From Anaerolinea sp. (GTDB lineage Bacteria > Chloroflexota > Anaerolineae > Anaerolineales > Anaerolineaceae): a stretch of 64,000 nt of DNA. Every line of letters starts with the position of its first letter. Positions within the stretch are counted from its first letter, which is position 1. Positions 9,321 through 16,303 of the stretch are shown one piece after another. The stretch is taken from positions 124,001 through 188,000 of the forward strand of contig JARKPU010000022.1 of NCBI GenBank assembly GCA_029975055.1, in the 5' to 3' direction. The position numbers were made by a program, and so were the translations under genes. A model generated the notes under the pieces. That model ran no database searches. It saw nothing but the letters and a program-made list of their open reading frames with translations, and was not told where the DNA came from.

Positions 9321-10145
9321 TCACTCGCCCGGCTTCTCACCGTCGTAATAAATTGCCATGTTGCCCAGCACCCCCCAGGAATTCTCGAACACCCTGGTGG
9401 GCACGTCAATGAACCGGCCGTTGGTCATGTAGCGGATATGATCCTCATTATATCCGGTGAGGATGATGGTGTGCTCATAAGCCGCCACGATGACCTTCTG
9501 GCCGTCTTTGGCGGTATATTCGGCGGGCACGCCCCCCTCCACGTTGCCGATCACCCAGGCGATCACAGGGCGGTCGTGCGCCAGTTCATCCTTCACCTGC
9601 TCCACCGTCCAACCCTTCACGGCGCGGGCCGGCAGCCCATATTTCACCAGCAGGTCGGCCACCGGCGGCGCATGGACGCCGTAACCATAGGGCGGCACCT
9701 GCCCCCACGGCGCGTTGACGCTCCCGACAAAGCCCTTCTCGGGGTTATCCGAAAGCGGCAGGGCAAACTGGAAGTCGAATTCCGCGATGGTCACGCCGAA
9801 GTACCCCGCCCAATCGGAGGCCACGGCGGCCTCGCAGCTCAGGCTGAAGTGCTGGCGGTGCCCGGTGATGGCGCGAATGTAGTGCTCGGCGGGGCGGGTG
9901 GGCGTGGGGGTGAGGGTGGGGGTGGCCGTCGGCTGCAGCGAGGGTGTGGCGCTGGGCGCCAGGGTGGGCGAAGGCGCAGGCGTGAGGGTGCGCGCGGCCT
10001 CCGGCGCGAGCGGGGAGGCAGCGGCGAGGGCCTCGGCCTGCCCCGCGGCCCCTGCGGCGCAGGCGCTCAGAAGCAGCAGCCCCGCCAGGGCAGCCAAATG
10101 GGGTAAAACCTTGCGTAAACGATAAAGGGAGGTCGCTGTGAGCAT
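9321..10145 (-). CDS. C39-like (YvpB-type) cysteine peptidase lipoprotein
   Basis: A 274-aa exported lipoprotein: positively charged N-terminus, hydrophobic stretch and lipobox LLSAC (Cys about 29), then a Thr/Pro/Ala linker to about residue 85. The mature domain resembles the C39-like papain fold. A catalytic Cys sits in LSCEAAVASDWAGYFG and a His in AYEHTIILTGYN, followed by DHIRYMTNGRFIDVP. Family members act on peptides or wall components at the outer membrane face; the substrate is unknown. A TATACT box lies at 10162-10167. It follows ygiQ on the same strand after a 50-bp gap in genomic order but has its own promoter. Confidence 0.75.
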   Translation of the reverse strand: MLTATSLYRLRKVLPHLAALAGLLLLSACAAGAAGQAEALAAASPLAPEAARTLTPAPSPTLAPSATPSLQPTATPTLTPTPTRPAEHYIRAITGHRQHFSLSCEAAVASDWAGYFGVTIAEFDFQFALPLSDNPEKGFVGSVNAPWGQVPPYGYGVHAPPVADLLVKYGLPARAVKGWTVEQVKDELAHDRPVIAWVIGNVEGGVPAEYTAKDGQKVIVAAYEHTIILTGYNEDHIRYMTNGRFIDVPTRVFENSWGVLGNMAIYYDGEKPGE

Positions 10146-10302
10146 AAGCTATTCCGCCCACAGTATACCAGACCCCCCCATGCATCGCGGCAATGCGTGG
10201 GCGCGGCTCGATCCACCCCCACCCGCAGGGGCGGTGTTTCGGAGGGGGTAGAATCACCGCGGCCTCGATGAAGGGTTTGGGAGGGGTTAGCAGGAAAACC
10301 CC

Positions 10303-11628
10303 TCAGCTCTTCTGGAATCCCTCCATATACTCTTTGATCGCCGGCAGCGCCGTCAGGCGCTCGTAGAAGAAATTGTTGACGATATTAATCACCTCGGCGC
10401 GCGCGGCTTCCGCCTCGGCGGTGAGCGTCGCACCCGCCTCGGGGCGCGAGAGCGCATCGCGCAGCTTGAGCAGGTGGCCGACGATCTCCGCTTCCTGCTC
10501 GCCTTCCAGCGCCCGGATCACATCCAAAATCAGCCGGTCGCAGGCCGCCGCCAGCTCCTCGTGAGGGATCGACGCCCCCGAACCGTAGGCGTCGTCGATC
10601 GTGCGGATCAGCGACCACACCTGGTAGAGCATCGTCGCCGGCTCGTCGAACAGCTCGCGCAAGAAGGCCGCCTCTTCATAACGCCCGGTCAGGCGGAAGA
10701 TGTTGTACATGCGCTTGGCCACCTTGCCGTAATTCACGTCGCGCGTCAGGTACTTCTGCACTTCGTGCTCGAGCTGGCTGACGTAATTTTCCAATGCGTT
10801 GGCCGAGACGTGCTGTGCCAGCTTGGAGAAAATCGGCACCGAAGCCGCATCCAGGTACACTTCCTGGAAATACGGGTCGAGGTAGCCGTCCAGCGGGGTG
10901 ATGCTGCCATCGGGGGCCTCCCAGGTCACGTCCAACATGTTGCTGGCGTTGGCAAGCTGTCTGCGGATGGGGTCGGCCACCACCCAATCGAGCTTGCACC
11001 AGCCCGGCTCATTCTGCACGTCTTCCCACAACACCGCCGCCGGGCTGCCGTCTGCGCGGAAGCCCTCCACCTTGCCGGCCTGGATCTGATCCGGCCGCCA
11101 GGCAATCGGCGCGCCTTTCTTCACCTGCCGCCCGCCCACCACCAAATCTTCGGGGTAAGAACCGAACTTCACCTCGATGAGCTGGTAGGTCGGCCCGCGC
11201 AGAGCGCTCAGGGCCTTCTCGCGCATCACTTTGGCCAGAACGGCGCAGGCCTCCTCGCGCGTGGGAGCCAGGATGTTCAGGCGTTCGAAGTAATCGCAAT
11301 CGCCGGGGTAAGACTGGATCTTCGACTGCGCCGCCGAGCCTGAGAGCGCCAGGGCCGTCTCCAGCACGCCGGGGATATCCGCGAACTCGACGATGCGCCC
11401 GATGCGCCGGAAGTATTCCAGCTCGCTGTCGCTGAAATCCAGCATGGTGATGTTGTGCCCGAAGACGCCCGTGCGCTCGTCCATGGTGATCTGGTCGCCC
11501 TCTTTGGCGGCCGCCATGCTCGTCAGCCACTGCAGCGCCTCGGCCTCCTCGATTTCAACACCCAGCCTGCGCGCCGATTCGAGTATGCGCGCCAGCTCCG
11601 CCTGCGGTTGGTCGCCGGTCTGGTTCAT
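10303..11628 (-). CDS. Conserved hypothetical protein, possible nucleotidyltransferase-like fold
   Basis: A 441-aa protein of no recognised family. I chose the second in-frame ATG (11628) because GGAGG lies six bases before it; the track start at 11634 abuts the RBS. Residues about 85-120 carry GSAAQSK followed by YPGDCDYFERL. This GS...GDxD arrangement is like the metal-binding site of nucleotidyltransferase folds. The C-terminal third is helical. There is no signal peptide or membrane segment, so it should be cytoplasmic. It lies downstream of an exonuclease and a GyrI-like gene on the same strand, with 140 bp separating it from the exonuclease. The nucleotidyltransferase idea rests on one motif only. 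Confidence 0.55.
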   Translation of the reverse strand: MNQTGDQPQAELARILESARRLGVEIEEAEALQWLTSMAAAKEGDQITMDERTGVFGHNITMLDFSDSELEYFRRIGRIVEFADIPGVLETALALSGSAAQSKIQSYPGDCDYFERLNILAPTREEACAVLAKVMREKALSALRGPTYQLIEVKFGSYPEDLVVGGRQVKKGAPIAWRPDQIQAGKVEGFRADGSPAAVLWEDVQNEPGWCKLDWVVADPIRRQLANASNMLDVTWEAPDGSITPLDGYLDPYFQEVYLDAASVPIFSKLAQHVSANALENYVSQLEHEVQKYLTRDVNYGKVAKRMYNIFRLTGRYEEAAFLRELFDEPATMLYQVWSLIRTIDDAYGSGASIPHEELAAACDRLILDVIRALEGEQEAEIVGHLLKLRDALSRPEAGATLTAEAEAARAEVINIVNNFFYERLTALPAIKEYMEGFQKS

Positions 11629-11773
11629 TTGCATCCTCCCTTGGACTTTATGAACATTCGATTGTGGGTATTGTACATGAGATTAGATAAGGTGGAAACC
11701 GGCGAAGTACAGGGCTATCGCCAGGTTAGCAAGACCAATCGGCAACAGCTTTGACGATATCGCATTACGCCCA

Positions 11774-12331
11774 TCACTCCCCGCCCTGGCTGCGCCCCGG
11801 CAAGCCGAGCAGCTCGCGGAAGATCTCCGCCTGGTCTTGCGCATCGCGCAGCGCATTATGCGAGAGGTGCTTCTCCTCCAGGAAATGCGCCGAGATGTGC
11901 GCCATCGAAGTCTCGGCCCATTTCGAGCCCGTCTGCCCCATGAAGTAGGCCTTGATGTCGAGCGCGCTGTGCCCGAAAGGGTTTTCTCCCAGGTAGCGCA
12001 GGAAGTAATCGTTGACGAACATCCAATCGAAAGGCGCGTTGAAGGCCACGAACACCGGCCGCGCCCCCGCCGGCGTGACTCGCCGCACCCAATCGGCAAA
12101 GGCGCGCAGCGCCTCCTCCGGCGGCAGGCCTTCCTCCTTCAGCCGCTCCAGTGAGAGGCCCGAAATTTCCAGCGCCTCCGCCTTCCACTCCGGCCGGTCG
12201 GGCTGAAGCTCGACATAAAACGACACCTCCGGATCCGCCACCAGGCAGGCGCCGATCGAAAGCAGCGCATACTGCGCCGGCACCGGGCCCGCCGTTTCCA
12301 CATCCACGCTGATATATTCTTCTGGAAGCAT
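11774..12331 (-). CDS. DEDDh 3'-5' exonuclease (RNase T / DnaQ-like)
   Basis: A 185-aa exonuclease. The catalytic set is visible: D and E in SVDVETAG near residue 11, D in FNAPFDWMFVND near 100, and H and D in LSHNALRDAQDQ near 160, which is the DEDDh arrangement. It should remove 3' nucleotides from DNA or RNA in the cytoplasm using two metal ions. The track start is 24 codons too early. The ATG at 12331 begins directly before the first motif, and a TATAAT box ends only six bases upstream, so the mRNA is probably leaderless. The longer version would overlap the GyrI-like gene. Whether it proofreads DNA or trims RNA is unknown. Confidence 0.8.
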   Translation of the reverse strand: MLPEEYISVDVETAGPVPAQYALLSIGACLVADPEVSFYVELQPDRPEWKAEALEISGLSLERLKEEGLPPEEALRAFADWVRRVTPAGARPVFVAFNAPFDWMFVNDYFLRYLGENPFGHSALDIKAYFMGQTGSKWAETSMAHISAHFLEEKHLSHNALRDAQDQAEIFRELLGLPGRSQGGE

Positions 12332-12337
12332 GGCCTG

Positions 12338-12343
12338 ATTATA
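12338..12343 (-). promoter_or_regulatory. TATAAT box six bases from the exonuclease start (leaderless)
   Basis: Minus-strand TATAAT separated from the ATG at 12331 by six bases. Transcription would start at or next to the A of ATG. No RBS exists. This decides the start codon of the exonuclease. Confidence 0.55.
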
Positions 12344-12348
12344 GCCAA

Positions 12349-12789
12349 TTACGCCAGCGGGTAGATCAAATCGGTCACCAGCTTCGCTTCGTCTTCCGTC
12401 CAATGCCCATATACCTCGATCACCGGCCAGGCCTGCGCCAGCCCCCGCGCGCGGATCTCGGCGATCACCCGCTCATGCGCCGCGCCGATACCCCGGTAGG
12501 GGCCGGTGTGCCTGTAAAACGCATACCGGCCGATCGAAATTTCCCTCAAAAGCAGGCCGGGCAGCACCACGGTATCATCCGCCGGCTCCACCCCGGCGAA
12601 CAGGTCACCGTTTTGCGCATACAAGGCATGGTTGATGCCGGTGGTCGCATACCCGCCCTCGCGCACGGTTCGCCAGATGGTATCCAGCAGGCCGATCAGC
12701 TCCTGCCCGTAGCTCTTCGCGGGGTCGTGCGCGGCGGCCAGCCCAAAAAGCCTGCGCCGGAAGGGCGTTTCGATCCATTCAACGCTCAT
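12349..12789 (-). CDS. GyrI-like / AraC effector-binding domain protein
   Basis: A 146-aa stand-alone small-molecule-binding domain of the GyrI-like (SHS2) superfamily. Visible features are the repeated beta-alpha layout, LPGLLLREISIGRYAFYRHTGPYRGIGAAHERV in the middle (the typical Y-x-HxGPY stretch) and PVIEVYGHW near the end. Family members bind or hydrolyse hydrophobic or drug-like ligands, or inhibit gyrase. A GAGGAGGCGAG ribosome site precedes the ATG. It has no DNA-binding part, so it is probably not a regulator on its own. Its stop codon lies just before the exonuclease gene. Confidence 0.7.
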   Translation of the reverse strand: MSVEWIETPFRRRLFGLAAAHDPAKSYGQELIGLLDTIWRTVREGGYATTGINHALYAQNGDLFAGVEPADDTVVLPGLLLREISIGRYAFYRHTGPYRGIGAAHERVIAEIRARGLAQAWPVIEVYGHWTEDEAKLVTDLIYPLA

Positions 12790-12805
12790 CTCGCCTCCTC
12801 AGATG

Positions 12806-12838
12806 AAAAAAGGGCCGGAGGGTTTCTCCCCCGGCCCA
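12806..12838 (-). terminator. Intrinsic terminator after NBR1 lipoprotein
   Basis: Minus strand: GC-rich stem GGGCCGGGGG / CCCTCCGGCCC with an AGAAA loop followed by six T residues. It lies between the lipoprotein stop (12872) and the next gene. Confidence 0.85.
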
Positions 12839-12871
12839 GGTTGGTCAAATTACGCAGATTGTGCGCCCAGC

Positions 12872-13534
12872 TTATTTGACCCTGATGGTCAAATTGAAGG
12901 TGCAGAAGGTCGTCGAACCGCGCACCAGCCCCCAGGTCGTGCGGTAAGTGCCCGGCTCGGCGGGGGCCAGCAGGTCCACAACGATATCGATCGACTCGCC
13001 CGGCGCAACGCTCTTCGAGAGGTTGTAGGTATCGCCATACTGCTTCATATCGGTGCCGCCGACGAACTTCACGTCGATATCCGAAGAGCCCCACGTCTGC
13101 TTGCCGGTGTTCTTCACCGTCCACTTGCCGTCCATCTCGCCGCGCGGGGCGAACTCGGCCAGGTACACCGGCGAGGTGTTCGAGACGGAGCAGTCATAAT
13201 CGGCAGGCACCGCTGTGGCCACAACCCCGCCCGAAGATGCGGCGCGGGTGTTGGTCGGCGCGGGCAGCGTATCTGCCGGGGTGGAAGAGGGCACCAGCGT
13301 GGGCGTATCCATCGGCGTGGCGGAAGGCGCCAGCGTGGGCGGGGCGGGCGGCAGGGTGGCGGTGGGGCGGCTGTCAATCTCCGCCAGCGCGGTCTGCACG
13401 GCTTCTTCGCGCACCGCGTCCAGCGTCTTTGAGATATCTTGCGTGGGCGCGGGCGGCTGCCCGGTGCCCACGGCGTTGCAGGCGGCCAAAAGCACAGCCG
13501 CCAGCAAGAGGATGGTCGGTAGGAATTTCTTCAT
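12872..13534 (-). CDS. NBR1 Ig-like domain lipoprotein
   Basis: A 220-aa exported lipoprotein: MKKFLPTILLLAAVLLAAC gives a signal peptide with lipobox Cys 19. A helical stretch and a Thr/Pro-rich linker run to about residue 105. The C-terminal 110 residues form an NBR1-type Ig-like domain (WTVKNTGKQTWGSSDIDVKF, LSKSVAPGESIDIVVDLLAP, GTYRTTWGLVRG). In Anaerolineae such modules are common on surface proteins; the ligand is unknown. GGAG lies eight bases before the ATG. A strong terminator follows, so it is probably monocistronic. It resembles the C-terminal module of the 647-aa lipoprotein at 4305. Confidence 0.8.
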   Translation of the reverse strand: MKKFLPTILLLAAVLLAACNAVGTGQPPAPTQDISKTLDAVREEAVQTALAEIDSRPTATLPPAPPTLAPSATPMDTPTLVPSSTPADTLPAPTNTRAASSGGVVATAVPADYDCSVSNTSPVYLAEFAPRGEMDGKWTVKNTGKQTWGSSDIDVKFVGGTDMKQYGDTYNLSKSVAPGESIDIVVDLLAPAEPGTYRTTWGLVRGSTTFCTFNLTIRVK

Positions 13535-13583
13535 CGTGTAGTCTCCAATCGGTGATTAGCCAGGGTTATCGGCATGGTTATCA

Positions 13584-13605
13584 GGGGCCGCGCGTCGTTC
13601 CGCGC
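13584..13605. repeat. Short GC hairpin
   Basis: GCCGCGCG and CGCGCGGC separated by six bases, in the upstream region of the NBR1 lipoprotein. There is no T-tract. The remaining 13.60-13.79 kb holds no recognisable gene. Confidence 0.4.
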
Positions 13606-13789
13606 GGCGTGGCTGAATTGTAACCCCTCTTGGTGGGTTTGGGCAGAGAACGCGGGCGAATTCAGAGCGAATTGAATGGACACGAATAAAAAACGCACCG
13701 CATCGACGGCGCGCGCAAAAACAAAAATACCCCCACCCCGGTTGGGCAAACCGCTAAAAACAACCCCCTCTCAGCACCAGGCGCTCGAC

Positions 13790-13888
13790 CTACCTGGTTT
13801 TACCTTCTCGCCGGTTGGTCAGCGCGATCCCAACGACCACCAGTAAAATCGCGCCAACACCGACAAGAATCCCGACCAACGCGTCCAT
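13790..13888 (-). CDS. 32-aa single-pass membrane peptide
   Basis: Too short for the ORF track. ATG at 13888 is preceded by AGGAGGTAAGAG, one of the best ribosome sites in the window. The product is MDALVGILVGVGAILLVVVG followed by IALTNRREGKTR: one transmembrane helix from residue 4 to 23 and a basic cytoplasmic tail, so an N-out orientation is expected. A short GC-rich spacer and a T-rich stretch follow the stop. No family is recognised. Small proteins of this shape often bind and tune a membrane partner, but no partner is indicated here. The tRNA gene lies upstream. Confidence 0.65.
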   Translation of the reverse strand: MDALVGILVGVGAILLVVVGIALTNRREGKTR

Positions 13889-13990
13889 CTCTTACCTCCT
13901 GCACAATTGAAGATTTGGACATTTAAAATATAGCGCGCTCGGGCCGCCTCGTCAATTGGGTGTAAGCCGGTTTATATAAAAATGCCGTAG

Positions 13991-14012
13991 GCGCGGGCCT
14001 TGTGCCCGCGTC
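13991..14012 (-). terminator. Hairpin downstream of tRNA
   Basis: CGCGGGC / GCCCGCG stem with a five-base loop, 25 bp beyond the tRNA 3' end. Further on, in the minus-strand direction, CATTTTTATATAAA gives a late T-rich stretch. The GGCGCGGGC..GCCCGCG sequence also looks like a common dispersed palindrome. Confidence 0.45.
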
Positions 14013-14034
14013 TTCTGAGAGAGGATACACCAGG

Positions 14035-14106
14035 TGGGCCCGGCTGGGTTCGAACCAGCGACCAAGCGGTTATGAGCCGCGCGCTCTGCCACTGAGCTAC
14101 GGGCCC
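14035..14106 (-). tRNA. tRNA with CAU anticodon (Met elongator or Ile2)
   Basis: The cloverleaf is clear on the minus strand. The seven-base acceptor stem is GGGCCCG/CGGGCCC with discriminator A. The D arm is GCTCAGTGGCAGAGC, the anticodon loop CTCATAA and the T arm GCTGGTTCGAACCCAGC. CCA is not encoded. A C-U mismatch caps the anticodon stem. The TCATAA..CGCTTGGTCGCTGG stretch is closer to tRNA-Ile2 (CAU, modified by TilS) than to elongator Met as I remember them, but sequence alone does not settle this. It is not an initiator type, because the acceptor end is fully paired. Confidence 0.85.
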
Positions 14107-14139
14107 CGAATAGGGCAAAACCAAATTGTTAACTCACGC

Positions 14140-14211
14140 CCAGCGGCCAGGCGGTGATGAGCAAGCGCTTGATCACCCTCCGCAGGAGGGCTGCCACTGA
14201 GCTACGGGCCC
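14140..14211 (-). pseudogene. Broken copy of the adjacent tRNA
   Basis: Twenty-one bases at the 5' end (14191-14211) are identical to the 5' end of the intact tRNA. Bases 14140-14162 match its anticodon/variable/T-stem part at 20 of 23 positions. Between them 28 bases, including hairpin CCCTCC-TGC-GGAGGG, replace the rest of the D arm and the 5' anticodon stem. The T loop and 3' acceptor strand are missing, so no cloverleaf can form. It looks like a tandem duplication that decayed. A tRNA finder may miscall it as intron-containing. Confidence 0.65.
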
Positions 14212-14227
14212 GTCGTGGGCAACCAAA

Positions 14228-14929
14228 TTATATCACGCCGCCCGCTTTATCCAGCAGCCTGAAGCCCAGCCCCAGCCGCTTCTCCCGCTCCGCGAAGCGC
14301 GCATACGCCAGCGCGATCACCCCCGCCAGGCGCATCACCCGCCGCCCGTCCACCTCGCCGCCCCCCGCGCGGTAACCCTCCTCCAACGCCGCATAGACCC
14401 CCTCGCGGCCGTCCTTCATCATCAGGTAATAGACAAACCCCAGGTCTTGATAGCGCGAGCCAAGCCCGATCCCCTCGAAATCGATGAACACGATCTCCCC
14501 GTTCTTCCTCTCGATCACCTGGGCAGGCTCCGAGTGGATCAGCGCATCGGGCGGGAAGTCGGCCGCCAGAGCCGGTTCGATGCACCTTCCCAGGCCCCAT
14601 TCGGCCAGGTTCTCGTTTGCCAGAGCGATCAGCCATTCCACGCCGGTCATGCATTCGTGCGGGTAACCCTGTTCCGCATGGAGCAGCCGCAGCGCCTGCC
14701 CGGCCCGCCGCGCGTTGCGCAGGGTCAACCCCTCGCGCCCGGCGATGTACTCCATCGTGATCCTCCCGCCCTCGATGTGCTCGATGCGCGGCAAGATACT
14801 CAGCCGCCGCGAGAGGGCCGCCAGGTCCCTTTGCCGCGCCGCGTTGTGGAGGAATTCCTCATCGCTGCTCTCTTTGAGGACGAAATCGCCCTCCCGCCAG
14901 ACGCTCGACCCGCTGAAACCCTGCCTCAT
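14228..14929 (-). CDS. Aminoglycoside phosphotransferase-like kinase fold protein
   Basis: A 233-aa protein of the APH/choline-kinase-like family. It has SSVWREGDFVLKES (N-lobe with the ATP-binding Lys), an E in MEYIAGREGLTL, and a catalytic-loop equivalent LIHSEPAQVI followed by the metal-site equivalent IVFIDFEGIGLGSRYQDLG. The usual HGDxxxxN is changed to HSEPAQ, so the catalytic Asp is Glu and the Asn is lost; activity may be altered or absent. It is short for the family. GGGAG precedes the ATG. The start lies just beside the 55-bp tandem repeat. The small-molecule substrate is unknown. Confidence 0.65.
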   Translation of the reverse strand: MRQGFSGSSVWREGDFVLKESSDEEFLHNAARQRDLAALSRRLSILPRIEHIEGGRITMEYIAGREGLTLRNARRAGQALRLLHAEQGYPHECMTGVEWLIALANENLAEWGLGRCIEPALAADFPPDALIHSEPAQVIERKNGEIVFIDFEGIGLGSRYQDLGFVYYLMMKDGREGVYAALEEGYRAGGGEVDGRRVMRLAGVIALAYARFAEREKRLGLGFRLLDKAGGVI

Positions 14930-14935
14930 GCGCTG

Positions 14936-15090
14936 CTCCCACCCTTATCCGCGTTTATCCTTCGCATCCAGTTCTTTCTCTTTGCCTCCGCTCCCACTCT
15001 TACCCGCGTTCATCCTACGCATCCTGTTCTTTCTCTTTGCCTCCGCTCCCACTCTTATCCGCGTTCATCCTTATCATCCTGTCTCTCCTC
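14936..15090. repeat. 55-bp tandem repeat, about 2.8 copies
   Basis: Units start at 14936, 14991 and 15046 (exact 55-bp spacing) with CTCCCACYCTTAYCCGCG followed by TTYATCC..CGCATCC and TTCTTTCTCTTTGCCTCCG. Copies 1 and 2 are nearly identical and copy 3 diverges in its second half. The GT87 gene ends inside copy 3, so its last residues (DDKDERG) come from the repeat. Confidence 0.85.
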
Positions 15091-16170
15091 TTCCCGGCTC
15101 GCCAGCACCAGCGCCCCGAGCGCCAGCAGCGGGAAGAGCACATTCTGCCAGCGCCACGAACCCACCGGCCAGAGCACCGCGCTCCAGCCGAGCAGCCAGG
15201 CCGCCCCCACCGCCCAGCGCGCCCGCCCGCGCCAGCTCATCGCCAGCGGCCCCAGCAGCACCGTCAGCCCATAAATCAACGTCTGCGGAAGCAGCAGCAT
15301 CCCCAGCGGGATGCTCGCCCCAAAGGCAAAGCGCCCGCTCCAGCGCGCGCGCCAGAGCAACAGCGCAAGCGCCGCGCCCAGCAGCAGTAAGAAGAGCGGG
15401 CCCGCGTCCCAGGCCGTGGCGGGTGCCCAGGCCGGCTGCGCATACGCCGCGTAGCGCCGCAGCGCATCAAGCCAGCCCGGCAGCCACCAGCCCGCCGCCA
15501 GCACGCTCGCCCCCAGCAGGACCGCCTGGGCCGCCGCGAAGCCCCCCAGCCACTTCCAGCGCCGCCCGCGCAGCGCCAGAACGAGCATCACCAGGCAGGG
15601 CAGCGCCGCCAGCTCCGGCTTGATCACCCCCGCCGCCAGCACCGCCCCGGCGGCCCAATCGCGCTTTTGCTCAAAGAGCCGCCAGCCCGCCGCCAGCGCC
15701 AGCAGCGCCAGGCCGGTGAACTGCCCCTGGAAGACCATTAACAGAGGGAAGTACCACAGCACCAGCCCGAGCAGCGCCCAGGCCGGCAGCCCGCCCTGCC
15801 CGCGGAGGCGCAGCAGGTAAAGCGCGCCGCCCAGCATCAGCACCGAAAGCCCCTCCCACAGCGCCGTGGCCAGCTCCACATCCTTCACCAGCCAGAAGGG
15901 GAGCAGCAGCGGCACAAGCTGTGCCGGGTAGGCAAAGCCCTGCTGGTCGCGCTCAGGCGGCAGGCTGCCGCCATACAGGCGCTGCTGGATCAGCCGGGTG
16001 GTCTCCTCCGAGTAGAGGTCGCGCCGCTCGAAGAGCGCCAGCCGCGCCCCCGCCCAGCGGGGGTAAAAATCGCGGTGGTCGGCCCCGCGCACCCAGGCAA
16101 AGTAATTCGCCGCGCTCAGGGCCAGCCAGAGCACGGCGAGAGCAGCGGCGAGGAAGAGAGGCTTGCGCAT
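15055..16170 (-). CDS. GT87 / DUF2029 family membrane glycosyltransferase-like protein
   Basis: A 371-aa polytopic membrane protein with about nine hydrophobic segments. Early DHRDFYPRWAGARLALFERRDLYS is the typical acidic first loop of GT87 (DUF2029) proteins. VFQGQFTGLALLALAAGWRLFEQKRDW and GVIKPELAALPCLVMLVL match the later conserved NG/Q..KP loop. These enzymes use polyprenyl-phosphate sugars at the outer membrane face to glycosylate lipids or polymers. The C-terminus (EEERQDDKDERG) runs into a tandem repeat and may be extended compared with relatives. No clear RBS is seen. The sugar and acceptor are unknown. Confidence 0.75.
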   Translation of the reverse strand: MRKPLFLAAALAVLWLALSAANYFAWVRGADHRDFYPRWAGARLALFERRDLYSEETTRLIQQRLYGGSLPPERDQQGFAYPAQLVPLLLPFWLVKDVELATALWEGLSVLMLGGALYLLRLRGQGGLPAWALLGLVLWYFPLLMVFQGQFTGLALLALAAGWRLFEQKRDWAAGAVLAAGVIKPELAALPCLVMLVLALRGRRWKWLGGFAAAQAVLLGASVLAAGWWLPGWLDALRRYAAYAQPAWAPATAWDAGPLFLLLLGAALALLLWRARWSGRFAFGASIPLGMLLLPQTLIYGLTVLLGPLAMSWRGRARWAVGAAWLLGWSAVLWPVGSWRWQNVLFPLLALGALVLASREEERQDDKDERG

Positions 16171-16205
16171 GATTGGGTTTCAAAGGCCCGGAAGGTCTTG
16201 AGATG

Positions 16206-16275
16206 GATTGTGCATCAATATTTCTGTAAAATGTGGGGCAAAGCCCACATTTTACTGAAAATTATATCCACAATC
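16206..16275. repeat. Dispersed palindrome (GGGGCAAgCCCC family), copy 1
   Basis: TTTCTGTAAAATGTGGG and CCCACATTTTACTGAAA flank GCAAAG. An outer GATTGTG/CACAATC pair closes the structure. It lies between the last permease gene of the first nucleoside operon and the GT87 gene. Confidence 0.8.
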
Positions 16276-16303
16276 GTGAGAGACCTTGCGGGTCTTCACG
16301 GCC

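Noticed and set aside
6314-9348. Plus-strand ORFs of 452 and 576 codons opposite the methyltransferase and ygiQ
   Set aside because: Composition is low-complexity (His/Arg/Gln rich) and the minus strand carries recognisable enzymes.
14936-15090. CRISPR array
   Set aside because: The repeats are head-to-tail with no spacers and no cas genes.
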